NCBI RefSeq assembly: GCF_022829605.1
Contig: NZ_JAKSYD010000046.1
Coordinates: 62,001-126,000 of the forward strand
Reading direction: 5' to 3'
DNA length: 64,000 nucleotides
Origin: Methylobacterium sp. E-065
GTDB lineage: Bacteria; Pseudomonadota; Alphaproteobacteria; Rhizobiales; Beijerinckiaceae
Position 1 is the stretch's first letter. Each line of letters opens with the position of its first letter. The notes beneath the pieces were generated by a model. It saw nothing but the letters and a program-made list of their open reading frames with translations. It was not told the DNA's origin and made no database searches. Of the stretch, positions 1-8,948 are shown one piece after another. A program made the position numbers and the translations under genes.

Positions 1-239
1 TCCCGGACGGGCTCGACCGGACGGAGGCCGGCATCGCCCGGGCCTTCGAGGCGAACCTCCTTCAGGTCGGGCTGGCGCCGCTCGGGATCCCGGCGCTGAC
101 GGTGACCACAGGCCTCGTCGGGCGCACGCCCGTGGGCGTGCAGCTCGTTGCGGCCCGCTACCGGGAGGACCTGTGCCTCGCAGCCGGCGCGGCGATCGAG
201 GCAGCGGGGGTGCCGGAGATGCCGGTCGATCCGGCCTGA
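1..239 (+). CDS. Amidase, C-terminal fragment (cut by window edge)
   Basis: Only the last ~78 codons are present; the first full codon begins at base 3 and the TGA is at 237-239. The visible protein has the ending typical of amidase-signature enzymes: a Gly/Pro-rich strand (PLGIPALTV), then GRTPVGVQLVA, then a final helix with Glu and Ala. These enzymes hydrolyse carboxamides with a Ser-cisSer-Lys triad, which would lie in the missing part. A second, complete amidase lies at 8949-10340 in the same block, so this copy probably belongs to the same amide or peptide catabolic locus. It converges on the M20 peptidase gene. Substrate cannot be inferred. Confidence 0.75.
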   Translation, partial: PDGLDRTEAGIARAFEANLLQVGLAPLGIPALTVTTGLVGRTPVGVQLVAARYREDLCLAAGAAIEAAGVPEMPVDPA

Positions 240-254
240 GCGCCCGCGTGTCCA

Positions 255-375
255 GGGTTTCCAAAGGGCCAAAGCCCTTTGGTGGGTTGTCAGGGCAAAG
301 CCCTGACTATCTCGGGGGAAGCCCGACGCCAGGGCTCCGCCCTGGACCCGCGAAAGGGCTCGCCCTTTCGAAACC
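255..375. repeat. Four-hairpin palindromic repeat, copy A
   Basis: Between two convergent genes lies a compact array of four perfect hairpins bracketed by GGTTTC (256-261) and GAAACC (370-375). In order the arms are CCAAAGGGC/GCCCTTTGG, GTCAGGGC/GCCCTGAC, CCAGGGC/GCCCTGG and CGAAAGGG/CCCTTTCG, each with a 3-4 nt loop. A diverged second copy lies at 41175-41281, also between convergent 3' ends. It is not a simple rho-independent terminator because there is no T tract. It could act as a bidirectional 3'-UTR or termination structure, or be a small mobile palindrome. Confidence 0.85.
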
Positions 376-380
376 ACGAC

Positions 381-1514
381 TCACGCCGCCCCGAGGCTCG
401 CCAGCAACGCCGCGAACAGCTGCGCCCGCCGCGGCAGCGTCTCGATCAGCACGTGCTCCTCCAGGGTGTGATAGCCCTGGCCGAGGGGGCCGAGGCCATC
501 CAGCGTCGGGATGCCGTTGGCACCCGTGAAGTTGCCGTCCGAGCCGCCGCCAGCGCTGCGGTGGGGCAGCGAATGGCCGAGCGCCTCGCTCAGACGCCGC
601 GCCGTCTCGTAGAGGGCCATGCAGCCGGCATCGGGCTCCCAGACCGGCCGGGTCACGCCGCGGGTCACGGTGAAGCGGACGCCGTCCTCCTCCCCCGCCA
701 GCGCCAGAATCCGCGTGACGCCGCGGTCGAGATCGGCTTGGCGTTTGGCCATGCTGAGCGCCTGGCCGCGGCAGAGCGTCGGCACGCAATTGACCCATTG
801 CCCGCCCGAGACGATGCCGGTGGAGAAGGTGCAATCGGCATCCGACAGGGCATCGATCGCGAGGATCTTGCGCGCCATGGCGCGGATCGCCGAGCGCCCC
901 TCGTGGGGCGAGGCTCCCGCATGACTCGGGCGGCCGGTTGCCTCCAGGTCGAACCGCGCGATGGCGTAGCGACCGGTCACCACGCCATTCTCCGGCTGGC
1001 CAGGCTCGGGCACGAGCACGAAGGCGTGGCGAGCGGCCTCGGCCTCGATCAGGTCGCGGGTCGAGGGGCTGCCGACCTCCTCGTCGCCGGTGAACAGCAC
1101 GGTGATCGGCAGCGGCGTCTCGATCCCGGCCGCCGCGAGCGCACGGATCGCCGCCAGCGCGATCACGTTGCCGCCCTTCATGTCGAGGATGCCCGGCCCG
1201 TAGGCGCGCTCGCCTTCGATCCGCCAGGGCAGGGCGCCCAGCGTCCCCACCGGGTGGACGGAGTCGAGATGGCCGAGGATCAGGATCCCCGGCTCGTCCC
1301 GGCGCGGATGCGCGAAGCGCGCGCGGACGCAATCGCTCAGGCCCAACCGCCCCGGGATCGTCTCGACCCGCGCCCCCAAGACGGCGAGGTCGCGGGCGGC
1401 CACGCCCATCATCCGGTTGACCGCGGCCGCATCGTAGGTCGGGCTCTCGCACTCGACCCAGGGGCGCAGCGTCGCGAGGATCTCGCCCGCGTCGAGGTGC
1501 AGGTCCGGGATCAT
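381..1514 (-). CDS. M20-family zinc metallopeptidase (carboxypeptidase G2 / ArgE-like)
   Basis: A 377-residue cytoplasmic hydrolase that removes acyl or amino-acid groups from N-acyl or dipeptide-like substrates using two metal ions. Visible M20 ligands are His82 and Asp84 in GHLDSVHPVG, the bridging Asp111 in GILDMKGGN, catalytic Glu145 and ligand Glu146 in TGDEEVGS, Glu170 in LVPEPG, and His349 near the C-terminus in GYHTLEEH. Length and motif order suit the carboxypeptidase-G2 branch. The ATG overlaps the stop of the upstream M81 gene by 4 nt (ATGA), so the two are almost certainly co-translated. It is last in a minus-strand operon with an Ntn hydrolase and a ThDP enzyme. Exact substrate unknown. 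Confidence 0.88.
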   Translation of the reverse strand: MIPDLHLDAGEILATLRPWVECESPTYDAAAVNRMMGVAARDLAVLGARVETIPGRLGLSDCVRARFAHPRRDEPGILILGHLDSVHPVGTLGALPWRIEGERAYGPGILDMKGGNVIALAAIRALAAAGIETPLPITVLFTGDEEVGSPSTRDLIEAEAARHAFVLVPEPGQPENGVVTGRYAIARFDLEATGRPSHAGASPHEGRSAIRAMARKILAIDALSDADCTFSTGIVSGGQWVNCVPTLCRGQALSMAKRQADLDRGVTRILALAGEEDGVRFTVTRGVTRPVWEPDAGCMALYETARRLSEALGHSLPHRSAGGGSDGNFTGANGIPTLDGLGPLGQGYHTLEEHVLIETLPRRAQLFAALLASLGAA

Positions 1515-2983
1515 TGGGCAGTTTCCTCAGCAAAGGGATCGGCGACGCGCGGCCAGTAGGCGCCCGAGCGCTTCGTGTACGGGATCGCGCCGTAATCCGG
1601 CGGGACCGCGCCGGGCGCCGCCACGTAGCGGACTTCACTCGCGATGGGCGCGAAGGCGGCATAGAAATGCTGCATCGACTTCACCACGACGATCCGCTTG
1701 TCGTCGAGGCTGAGCCCAAGTCCCGTGAAGGCGTCCGGCGCGAAGGCCTGCTGGCGCTTGTGGGTCAGCACCACGTGGAGCCCGTCGGCCTCAACCCAGG
1801 CGGCGGGGCCGAGATGGGCCCGGCCGCCGCTGAGCCCGGTCTGGCTGTGGTCCTCGGAGAGGCCGCGCACGGTGACGCGCAGGTCGACGGGATCGCCCGA
1901 GGTCACGCCGCACTTGCCGCCGATCCGGAGGGTGAAGCGCGCCCCGAGCCCGGCCTCGTGGCAGATCCCGACCGCGCCGGGATCCCAGATCAGGCCGAGG
2001 GCGACGTCCCGCACCCCGCGCTCCGCCAAGCGCGCGAGGATCGCGGTGTTGTCCGAGGGCGCGCCCGCACCGGCATTGTCGGCGAAGTCGGCCAGCACCA
2101 TCGGGCGCGGGTCGTCGGAAGCCAGCGCCGCATCGATGGCCGCATCGATCGTGTCGCAGCGGCTCGCCGCCTCTTCGCGCATCGCCCAGACGGCGCCAGC
2201 GAGTTCGTCGCCGAGCGCCTGCGCCTTGCTGGCATCGCCGTCGGCGATGACGAGCATCTTGGCGCCGACATCGGCCACGTCGCCCCACGGGAAGCCGTGC
2301 CCGAAGGAGACCGACAGGATGCCGTCCCGCCCCTCCAGCGATTCCATCCGGCGCACGAAGCCCGCGACCGGCTCGCGGCTGGTGCGCCACATGTTGATGA
2401 TCCGGCAATCGGCATAAGCCATCACCGGCCGGATCTCGTTTGCGACCGACCGCATCACGAGCGGATAGAGATCGCGGGCGCGGTCCACGATATCGGTGTG
2501 GGGGTATTCCTTGTAGATCACGATGACGTCGGCGCTCGTCCGCATCGTCTCGGTCAGGTGGCAGTGCAGATCGAGTTCGACGCCGATCACCGTGTCCGGA
2601 CCCACGATGGCGCGGACCCGCTCCAGGGTGTCGCCCTCGCAATCGTCATAGCCCTCGGCCACCATGGCGCCGTGCATGAACAGCAGCACCGCGTCGACCG
2701 GCAGGGCGGACTTCAGATCCTCCAGCAGGGCGTCGCGCAGTTCCTCATAGACGGCCCGGAGCGTGATCCCGCCGGGCTGTGCGAAGGTCGAGAGGCTCTC
2801 GACGACCGTATGACCGTCGGTCTCGGCCAGTTCGCGCCACGCCTTGAGGCCGATATTGCTGAGGCTCGGCGGATTTCGGGTGCCGTCCCGGCGGGCGTAA
2901 TCGGCGTGGAAAGCCGCGCGGCCCGTAGGCAGCGGCGCGAAGGTGTTGGTCTCGGTGGCGAGGCCCGCGATGAAGATTTTCAA
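1511..2983 (-). CDS. M81-family metallopeptidase (MlrC-like)
   Basis: A 490-residue protein of the MlrC family, named after the last enzyme of microcystin breakdown but widespread in bacteria without that pathway. The N-terminal domain begins MKIFIAGLATETNTFAPL. It carries the putative metal-binding signatures FMHGAMVAEG (His104), GYDDCEGD (Asp113-Asp118) and DLHCHLTETM (Asp138, His140, His142), then YKEYPHTD. The C-terminal MlrC domain continues to the end. It follows the penicillin-acylase-like gene by 31 nt and overlaps the M20 peptidase by 4 nt. The context suggests sequential hydrolysis of a peptide- or amide-like compound. It is not evidence of microcystin degradation. Confidence 0.85.
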   Translation of the reverse strand: MKIFIAGLATETNTFAPLPTGRAAFHADYARRDGTRNPPSLSNIGLKAWRELAETDGHTVVESLSTFAQPGGITLRAVYEELRDALLEDLKSALPVDAVLLFMHGAMVAEGYDDCEGDTLERVRAIVGPDTVIGVELDLHCHLTETMRTSADVIVIYKEYPHTDIVDRARDLYPLVMRSVANEIRPVMAYADCRIINMWRTSREPVAGFVRRMESLEGRDGILSVSFGHGFPWGDVADVGAKMLVIADGDASKAQALGDELAGAVWAMREEAASRCDTIDAAIDAALASDDPRPMVLADFADNAGAGAPSDNTAILARLAERGVRDVALGLIWDPGAVGICHEAGLGARFTLRIGGKCGVTSGDPVDLRVTVRGLSEDHSQTGLSGGRAHLGPAAWVEADGLHVVLTHKRQQAFAPDAFTGLGLSLDDKRIVVVKSMQHFYAAFAPIASEVRYVAAPGAVPPDYGAIPYTKRSGAYWPRVADPFAEETAQ

Positions 2984-3014
2984 GGTTCCGTCCCACTCCG
3001 TCCCGGCCGCCCGG

Positions 3015-5576
3015 TCAGGCGGGGCTCAAGATGATGATCGTCTCGGTGGCGGCGTCGACAGCCTCGCGGCCGTAGAGCATCGGCACATGGTCCTGGCGGC
3101 CCCAGATCGGGGCCAGGTCGGCGTAATGCGGGCTGCCCGGGTCCCCGGACTGGCCCGGCACGTTGACGAAGACCGATCGGTCCCAGTCGCCCACGTCCAC
3201 GATCATGCGGAACGAGGCGCCGTGGGTGAGCCGGAACGTGTCGGTCCGGTACTCCGCGTGCATGACCGATGCCGCGGACCCGCCGACCGGCAGCGGGCCG
3301 ACATCCCAGGCGTGATCGGGCCTCAGGGCGGTGAGGGGATGGGCGAACAGGGCGTGGTGCAGTCGGCCCCAGGACCATCCACCCCGCGGGTTGGGCTGGT
3401 GGAGCCGGAGGGTACTCTCCTCACCCTTGTGGGGAGGAGTTGGAGGTGAGGGTGGTACAGGATCGAGCGGGGCGGTGCCTTCTGCACCGCCCCCACCCCT
3501 AACCCCTCCCCGCAGGGGGGAGGGGGAAAGCGCTGTTTTCAGAGGATTTTGCTGCCCGTCGGAGGACGGCGCGGCCGATACGAGCCTCCCCATCGGGTCC
3601 GCCCCCATCCGCTCCAGGCAATCCCGGAACGCAGCCCCGAGGGCGTCCGCCAGAACCGCGTCGCGCGCCGCCGGCTCGAGGCCGTTTTCCAGCCGCTCGA
3701 TCAGGCTCTGCGTATCGCCCGGCGGCAGCAGGCGCCGGGTGCCGGCATCGGGCACCAGCACCTTGAGCAGGGCCGGCCGCAGGTGGTGGACCCAGCATAC
3801 CTCAATGAGAGCAGCTGCCGCGGAATCCGGATCCAGTCGGCCCTCGAACGACGCCAGCAGCGCCTGGGCCGAAGCGACATCGGGATCGGAGGCGGGCGAC
3901 ATGGCCCGGACCAGATCGGCGAGCCGCAGAGCGGGCTCGGAGAAAGCGTCGCCCTGAAGCGCGCGCGAATCCTCCAGGCTGTGCCGGGTCTGGTCGCCGA
4001 GCACCGCCCGGATGCGCCGGGCGCGCCAGGGCTCGGCCCACTCGAACCCGACCTTGTGCGCCTCCGCGGGAAAATCCGGCGGCAGGTTCATCTCGTTGGC
4101 GGTGGCGAGCCAGCCCGCCTCCGGGTCGAGACTGCGGGGCAGGGTGCCGGGATCGTGGAACCCGGCCCAGTCGTACCGGCCGTCGCCCGGCACCGGGATC
4201 AACCCGTCATGGGCCGGCCGCACCGGCGCCTTGCCGGTCATGAACCATGCGATCCGCCCCGCGGCATCGGCGTAGAGTTGGTTCACGGACGGCGCCGACC
4301 AGTGCCGCAGGGCTTCGCCGAAGGCCTCGGGGCTGCTGGCGCCGAGATAGGCGAGGCTGCCGAGATAGGCGGCAGCACCCGGCTCGGACCAGACGGTCCG
4401 CAGCGCGAAGGCGCGGCCCGCAGCCTCGCGGATCACCGGGCCGTGCCGGGTGTAGCCGAGCACCACGGTCTCGTCCGGCCCACCGCGCACCGGGATTTTC
4501 TCCACGACGCGCTCGATCGGCGCCCAGCCGTCGCCGTAGCGGTAGCGATCCGGACCGGCCGGGTCGGTCGCGCAAACGAAGAGATCCTCCTGATCCATCG
4601 GCGCGATGGTCAGGCTGAAGGCTGCGTGGCCGTTATGGCCGATCGAGATGCCCGGCAGCGCCGGCTCGCCGGCCCCGATCACGTCGAGGCCCGGCGCTGT
4701 CAGATGGACCGCGTAGCGCAGGGACGGCTGCAGGTAGACCCGGTGCGGATCGCTCGCCAGGATCGGACGTCCGGTCTCGGTGCGGGATGGCCCCACCACC
4801 CAGTTGTTCGAGCCTTCAGCCGGCTCCTTCGGGGCGGCGCGCGGTCCCCGCGTGACGGCGCCGTGCGCGTCCACCTTGCTCCAGGCCCAGGCCTCGTCGC
4901 GGGTCGCCGCCAGACGTTCGGGCGAGAAGCCCACCGTCGCGGTGGCGAGGCGGAAATCGTCGAGGAGATCGTCCGGCCAGTCGGCGGCATCGAGTCCGTC
5001 CGGCACCAACGGTTCGTGGGGCGGGCTGATCCGCTTGCGCAGGTTGTCCGCGGCAAGCCCGGCCTCCCGGGATTCGGCGCGGGCCAGAACGCGGGCGCGG
5101 GCGACCTCCGAGAGGACGTTGCGCACCAGACCGTGGCTGCGGATCCGCACCACATCCTCCGGCTGCCAGCGGGCCGGGCGGGTGTCGGTGAGGGCGAATT
5201 CCGGCGGTAGCAGTTCGGGCCGCGCCTCGGTCAGTGCCACATAGGCGTTGAGCCCGTCCACGAAGGCCGTGACGATGGCCTTCGTATCCTGCGGCCCGTA
5301 AGCAGCCCATTCGGCCGCCATGTCACCCCGGAACAGGAACAGCCGGGCGGCGCGGTCCTGCGCGAGGTAGCCGGGTCCGAAATTCGCCGCCAGCAGCCCG
5401 AGACCGCGCTTACGCCAGAGGTCGAGCTGCCAGAGCCGGTCCCGCGCCGCGTTGAAGCCCTGCGCCCGGAAGGCGTCGCGGGCCGAGCCAGCCCGGATAT
5501 GCGCCAGCCCCCAGCGGTCGACTCGGATCTCGGCCGGGCCGTCGAGCCCGGGGAGGGCGTATGTGGCCCCGCTCAC
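3015..5576 (-). CDS. Penicillin-acylase-family Ntn hydrolase, with an in-frame palindromic insertion
   Basis: An 853-residue member of the penicillin amidase / acyl-homoserine-lactone acylase family, which hydrolyses N-acyl amide bonds after autocleavage to expose an N-terminal Ser. The nucleophile is Ser256 in EGSNNWVVGP. The alpha-chain part has the expected DRLWQLDLWRKRGLG segment, and the beta chain has ASDPHR and SIGHNGHAAFSLT. No convincing signal peptide is visible, although many relatives are periplasmic. Residues about 678-728 are encoded by a compound palindrome rich in Gly and Pro and unlike the rest of the protein. The ATG overlaps the stop of the upstream ThDP-enzyme gene by 4 nt. 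Substrate unknown. Confidence 0.85.
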   Translation of the reverse strand: MSGATYALPGLDGPAEIRVDRWGLAHIRAGSARDAFRAQGFNAARDRLWQLDLWRKRGLGLLAANFGPGYLAQDRAARLFLFRGDMAAEWAAYGPQDTKAIVTAFVDGLNAYVALTEARPELLPPEFALTDTRPARWQPEDVVRIRSHGLVRNVLSEVARARVLARAESREAGLAADNLRKRISPPHEPLVPDGLDAADWPDDLLDDFRLATATVGFSPERLAATRDEAWAWSKVDAHGAVTRGPRAAPKEPAEGSNNWVVGPSRTETGRPILASDPHRVYLQPSLRYAVHLTAPGLDVIGAGEPALPGISIGHNGHAAFSLTIAPMDQEDLFVCATDPAGPDRYRYGDGWAPIERVVEKIPVRGGPDETVVLGYTRHGPVIREAAGRAFALRTVWSEPGAAAYLGSLAYLGASSPEAFGEALRHWSAPSVNQLYADAAGRIAWFMTGKAPVRPAHDGLIPVPGDGRYDWAGFHDPGTLPRSLDPEAGWLATANEMNLPPDFPAEAHKVGFEWAEPWRARRIRAVLGDQTRHSLEDSRALQGDAFSEPALRLADLVRAMSPASDPDVASAQALLASFEGRLDPDSAAAALIEVCWVHHLRPALLKVLVPDAGTRRLLPPGDTQSLIERLENGLEPAARDAVLADALGAAFRDCLERMGADPMGRLVSAAPSSDGQQNPLKTALSPSPLRGGVRGGGGAEGTAPLDPVPPSPPTPPHKGEESTLRLHQPNPRGGWSWGRLHHALFAHPLTALRPDHAWDVGPLPVGGSAASVMHAEYRTDTFRLTHGASFRMIVDVGDWDRSVFVNVPGQSGDPGSPHYADLAPIWGRQDHVPMLYGREAVDAATETIIILSPA
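3405..3537. repeat. Compound palindromic element inserted inside a coding sequence
   Basis: Three hairpins in a row within the Ntn-hydrolase gene. They are an imperfect CTCCTCACCC/TGGGGAGGAG, a perfect 10-bp GGGGCGGTGC/GCACCGCCCC (3469-3478 with 3484-3493, 5-nt loop), and a CCCCTCCCC/GGGGAGGGG type stem near 3503-3526. The sequence resembles the common alphaproteobacterial intergenic palindrome with CCCTCACC and AACCCCTCCCC, but here it is read through in frame as a Gly/Pro-rich peptide. Exact ends are uncertain. Confidence 0.75.
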
Positions 5577-7141
5577 AGGGCGACTTCGATGAGGTGCGGC
5601 CCCGGGTTGGCGAGCGCGTGCTGGAACGCCTCGATGAAGTCCGAGAGGGTTTCGACGCGCCGTCCCTCAACGCCGAATCCCCTGGCGAGGCTCACCCAAT
5701 CCAAAGCCGGATCGTCGAGGCTCAGCATGCCGATCGCCTTCGGGCCGGGATTGAGCGCGCCGACATTGGTCAGCTCAGCTCGCAGGATCGCGTAGGAGCG
5801 GTTCGACCAGACCAGCGTTACCACGTCGAGGCGTTCCCGCGCCTGGGTCCAGAGCGCCTGCACGGTGTAGAGCCCGCTGCCGTCGGCCTGCAGGTTGATC
5901 ACCTTCCGGTCGGGGCAGGCGATGGCCGCGCCGGTCGCCATCGGGATGCCGAGCCCGATCGAGCCGCCGCTGAGCTGCAACCACGTGTGGGGCGCCGCGT
6001 CCCGGGTCAGGGCGAAGAAGTTGCGGCCCGTCGTGATCGACTCGTCGCAGATCACCGCACCCTTAGGGATCAGCGCGCCGAGCACCTGCCCGATCGTGTC
6101 CTGATCGAGCGGCCCCGAGGTCGGGAGCTTCGGTCGAGGGGCGGCGGCGACCGGCTCGGCGGGCGGGGCGCCGACGGCTTCGGCCAGCCGCTCCAGGGCG
6201 TCGATCTGGTCCTCCTCGGGGGTGGCCAGCATGATGGTGGAGGAGCCCTCGGGCGCCAGCAGGCTCGGCTTGCCCGGATAGGCGAAGAACCCCACCGGCG
6301 GGGTCGCGCCGATCAGGATGATATGGCGAAAACCCTTCAGGGCGTCGATGCCCTGGTCGATCGGATAGGGCAGACGCTCGATCGGCACGGTGCCGGCGCC
6401 GCGATCGATCCGGGCATTCGACGTCATCGCCATCAGATGCGCACCGGTCTCGCGGGCGATCCGATCGGCGATGACCCGGCCTTCGTTCCGCACCGCCCGG
6501 TCGCCGAGATGCAGGAGCACCGGCTCACCGCTCTGCAGCGCGCTTACCGCGGCCGCGATCGCGGCGTCACCGGCCTTGGCCCGCTCGGGGATCGCCGGCA
6601 CCGGTGCCGGCCCGGTCCCGGGATCCCAGGCGGTGTTGGCGGGCAGGATCAGGGTCGCGACCTGACCGGGCGCGGTACAGGCAGCCGCGATGGCGGCGGC
6701 GCCGTCCGGGCCGATCTCGGCGGCGCTCATGCCGGTCCGCACCCAGGACGACATCGGCCAGGCCAGACCTTCGATGTCGGACGTCAGCGGCGCGTTGTAT
6801 TCCCGGTGGTAGGTCGCGTGCTCGCCGACGATGTTGACCACCGGCGTGCGCGCCTTCTTGGCGTTGTGAAGATTGGCCAAGCCGTTGGCGAGGCCCGGCC
6901 CCAGATGGAGCAGGGTCGAGGCCGGCTTGTCGGCCATGCGGGCGTAGCCGTCGGCAGCGCCGGTCGCCCCGCCCTCGAACAGGAACAGCACGCAGCGCAT
7001 CCCCTCGACCCGGTCGAGGGCGGCCACGAAATGCATCTCCGAGGTGCCGGGGTTCGTGAAGCAGACCTCGACCCCGCCCTCCACGAGGGTCCGGACGAGG
7101 CTCTCGGCCCCATTCATGGCGGCCGGCATCCCATCGCTCAC
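5573..7141 (-). CDS. Thiamine diphosphate-dependent enzyme (acetolactate synthase large subunit / benzoylformate decarboxylase-like)
   Basis: A ThDP enzyme of the acetolactate synthase / decarboxylase superfamily, about 522 residues. The Pyr domain has the activating Glu (about residue 56) in FLFEGGATGAADGYARM after FTNPGTSEMHF. The central domain lies at about 190-320. The PP domain has LSGGSIGLGIPMATGAAIA followed by the cofactor motif QADGSGLYTVQALW, with ADG in place of the usual GDG. I chose the GTG at 7141 because GGGAGAG lies about 7 nt upstream; later ATGs at 7129 and 7117 are possible. It opens the minus-strand operon and overlaps the Ntn hydrolase by 4 nt. It may handle a 2-oxo acid released by the downstream hydrolases, but this is inference. 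Confidence 0.82.
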   Translation of the reverse strand: MSDGMPAAMNGAESLVRTLVEGGVEVCFTNPGTSEMHFVAALDRVEGMRCVLFLFEGGATGAADGYARMADKPASTLLHLGPGLANGLANLHNAKKARTPVVNIVGEHATYHREYNAPLTSDIEGLAWPMSSWVRTGMSAAEIGPDGAAAIAAACTAPGQVATLILPANTAWDPGTGPAPVPAIPERAKAGDAAIAAAVSALQSGEPVLLHLGDRAVRNEGRVIADRIARETGAHLMAMTSNARIDRGAGTVPIERLPYPIDQGIDALKGFRHIILIGATPPVGFFAYPGKPSLLAPEGSSTIMLATPEEDQIDALERLAEAVGAPPAEPVAAAPRPKLPTSGPLDQDTIGQVLGALIPKGAVICDESITTGRNFFALTRDAAPHTWLQLSGGSIGLGIPMATGAAIACPDRKVINLQADGSGLYTVQALWTQARERLDVVTLVWSNRSYAILRAELTNVGALNPGPKAIGMLSLDDPALDWVSLARGFGVEGRRVETLSDFIEAFQHALANPGPHLIEVAL

Positions 7142-7324
7142 GGGCAGCTCTCCCTCTCGCTGGCGGCCTGGGCGGCGCCATGGATTCTGTATTATCGTGA
7201 CGCCATGGCGGCCCAGCGCAAGGGGCGGCAAGTGACATCTCCCGTTCGCCGAACGCTGGCATCATGGCACGGTCTGGCGCGGGACTTGCCCGAGGCGAGC
7301 CGCACCTTCCACCCGTGGGGTCCG

Positions 7325-8944
7325 ATGAAAATGCGCCGCCTGATTGCCGCCGCCCTGGCCGGTTCTGTCGCTTTGACTGGACCCGTCGTCCTGGCGGGGC
7401 CTGCCAGCGCCGAGAGCGTGCTGCGCATCGCCATGACGGCCACCGACATTCCGACCACGACGGGGATGCCCAACAACGGCTTCGAGGGCATGCGCTTCCT
7501 CGGCTACCCGATCTTCGAGGGGCTGGTGCAGTGGGACCTGAAGAGCACCACCAAGCTCGCCGGCATCGTCCCGGCCCTGGCCGAGCGCTGGGAGCAGGAC
7601 CCGAACGACAAGACGCTCTGGACCTTCCACCTGCGCCAGGGCGTCAAGTTCCATGACGGCACCGCGTTCAACGCCGACGCGGTGATCTGGAATCTCGACC
7701 GCTACTTCAAGAACGACAGCCCGCAATTCGAGCCGCAGGGCGCGGGCATCTCCCGGGCCCGGGCGCCGCTGGTCGGATCTTACAAGAAGATCGACGACGC
7801 GACGGTTCAGATCACCACCACGCAGGTGGCGTCGTACTTCCCCTACATGGTGGTCTATCTGCTGTTCACCTCACCCGCATCCTTCGACAAGGCGGGGCGC
7901 GACTGGAGCAAGGTCGCCGCGCTGCCGGCGGCCGGGACGGGGCCGTTCAAGATCACCCGCGTCGCCCCGCGGGAAGCGGTCGATCTCGCGAAGTTCGATG
8001 GCTACTGGGACCCGGACCGGATGGCCAAGGTCGACCGGGTCCGGCTGCTGCCGATCCCGGAGGCGAATGCCCGGGTCGCGGCCCTGCGGTCCGGACAGGT
8101 CGACTGGATCGAGGTGCCGGCGCCCGACGCGATCCCGTCCCTGAAGCAGGCCGGCTTCACCATCACCACGGGCTCCTACCCGCATGTCTGGCCCTACATC
8201 TACAACATGGGCGCCAAGGACAGCCCTCTGAAGGACGTGCGTGTCCGGCAGGCGCTGAACTACTGCGTCGATCGGTCCGCCCTGGTGGAGCTGCTCAACG
8301 GAACGGCCGAGCCGGCCACGGGATGGCTCAACGACAAGGACCCGAATTTCGGGTCTCCGAAGAACCGCTACACGTTCGACGCCGCCAAGGGGAAGGCGCT
8401 GCTGGCCGAGGCCGGGTATTCGGATACGAAACCCCTGAAACTCAAGATCATGATCTCGTCGTCCGGCTCGGGCCAGATGCTGCCCATGCCGATGAACGAG
8501 TACCTGCAGGAGAACCTGAAACAGGCCTGCAACGTCGATCTCAGCTTCAACGTGGTCGAGTGGCAGGTGCTGCTGAATTCCAGCCGCGCGCTGCCGGATG
8601 CGCAGAGCCTGCAGGGTTCGTTGGCGCTCAACGTCTCCTCGCCCTCGTCGGACGCCGCCGTGATGGCGCGCTACTTCGGGGGCGACCGCTTCCCGCCGGC
8701 CGGCTTCAACTTCCCGAACTGGAAGGACGACGCGTTCGACGCCGCCCTCAAGGCGTTGGCCGAGACCGCCGACGCCAAGGTGATCGACGCCCAGACCAAG
8801 GCCGCGCACGAGCGCCTCGTGGACAACCCGCCCTGGCTGTTCATCGTCCACGACCTCAACCCGCGCGGGATGGCGAAGACGGTCCACGGCTTCGTCTCGC
8901 CGCAATCCTGGTTCGTCGACCTCACCCTCGTCAGCGTGCAGTAA
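7325..8944 (+). CDS. ABC transporter substrate-binding protein, family 5 (oligopeptide/nickel type)
   Basis: A 539-residue periplasmic binding protein. The N-terminus MKMRRLIAAALAGSVALTG, ending in AGPASAES, is a clear Sec signal peptide of about 30 residues. The mature protein has the DppA/OppA-type features GLVQWDLKSTTKLAGIVPALAERW, WTFHLRQGVKFHDGTAFNADAV and GTGPFKI, then VRQALNYCVDR. Such proteins deliver peptides, opines or similar solutes to a cognate permease, but no permease or ATPase gene lies in the window. It is divergent from the ThDP-enzyme operon, with a 183-bp shared promoter region. It is followed 4 nt later by an amidase gene, so both probably act on the same compound. Confidence 0.88.
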   Translation: MKMRRLIAAALAGSVALTGPVVLAGPASAESVLRIAMTATDIPTTTGMPNNGFEGMRFLGYPIFEGLVQWDLKSTTKLAGIVPALAERWEQDPNDKTLWTFHLRQGVKFHDGTAFNADAVIWNLDRYFKNDSPQFEPQGAGISRARAPLVGSYKKIDDATVQITTTQVASYFPYMVVYLLFTSPASFDKAGRDWSKVAALPAAGTGPFKITRVAPREAVDLAKFDGYWDPDRMAKVDRVRLLPIPEANARVAALRSGQVDWIEVPAPDAIPSLKQAGFTITTGSYPHVWPYIYNMGAKDSPLKDVRVRQALNYCVDRSALVELLNGTAEPATGWLNDKDPNFGSPKNRYTFDAAKGKALLAEAGYSDTKPLKLKIMISSSGSGQMLPMPMNEYLQENLKQACNVDLSFNVVEWQVLLNSSRALPDAQSLQGSLALNVSSPSSDAAVMARYFGGDRFPPAGFNFPNWKDDAFDAALKALAETADAKVIDAQTKAAHERLVDNPPWLFIVHDLNPRGMAKTVHGFVSPQSWFVDLTLVSVQ

Positions 8945-8948
8945 GCCG

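Noticed and set aside
255..375. CRISPR-like array from the repeated palindromes
   Set aside because: The units differ in sequence, have no equal spacers, and form hairpins rather than direct repeats.
3549..5210. Long plus-strand frame opposite the penicillin-acylase gene
   Set aside because: Composition is typical of an antisense shadow and no motif is found; the minus-strand gene carries the Ntn-hydrolase signatures.
5561..7324. A 588-codon N-terminal extension of the family 5 binding protein
   Set aside because: The extension lies opposite the ThDP-enzyme gene, and a clear signal peptide begins at 7325.
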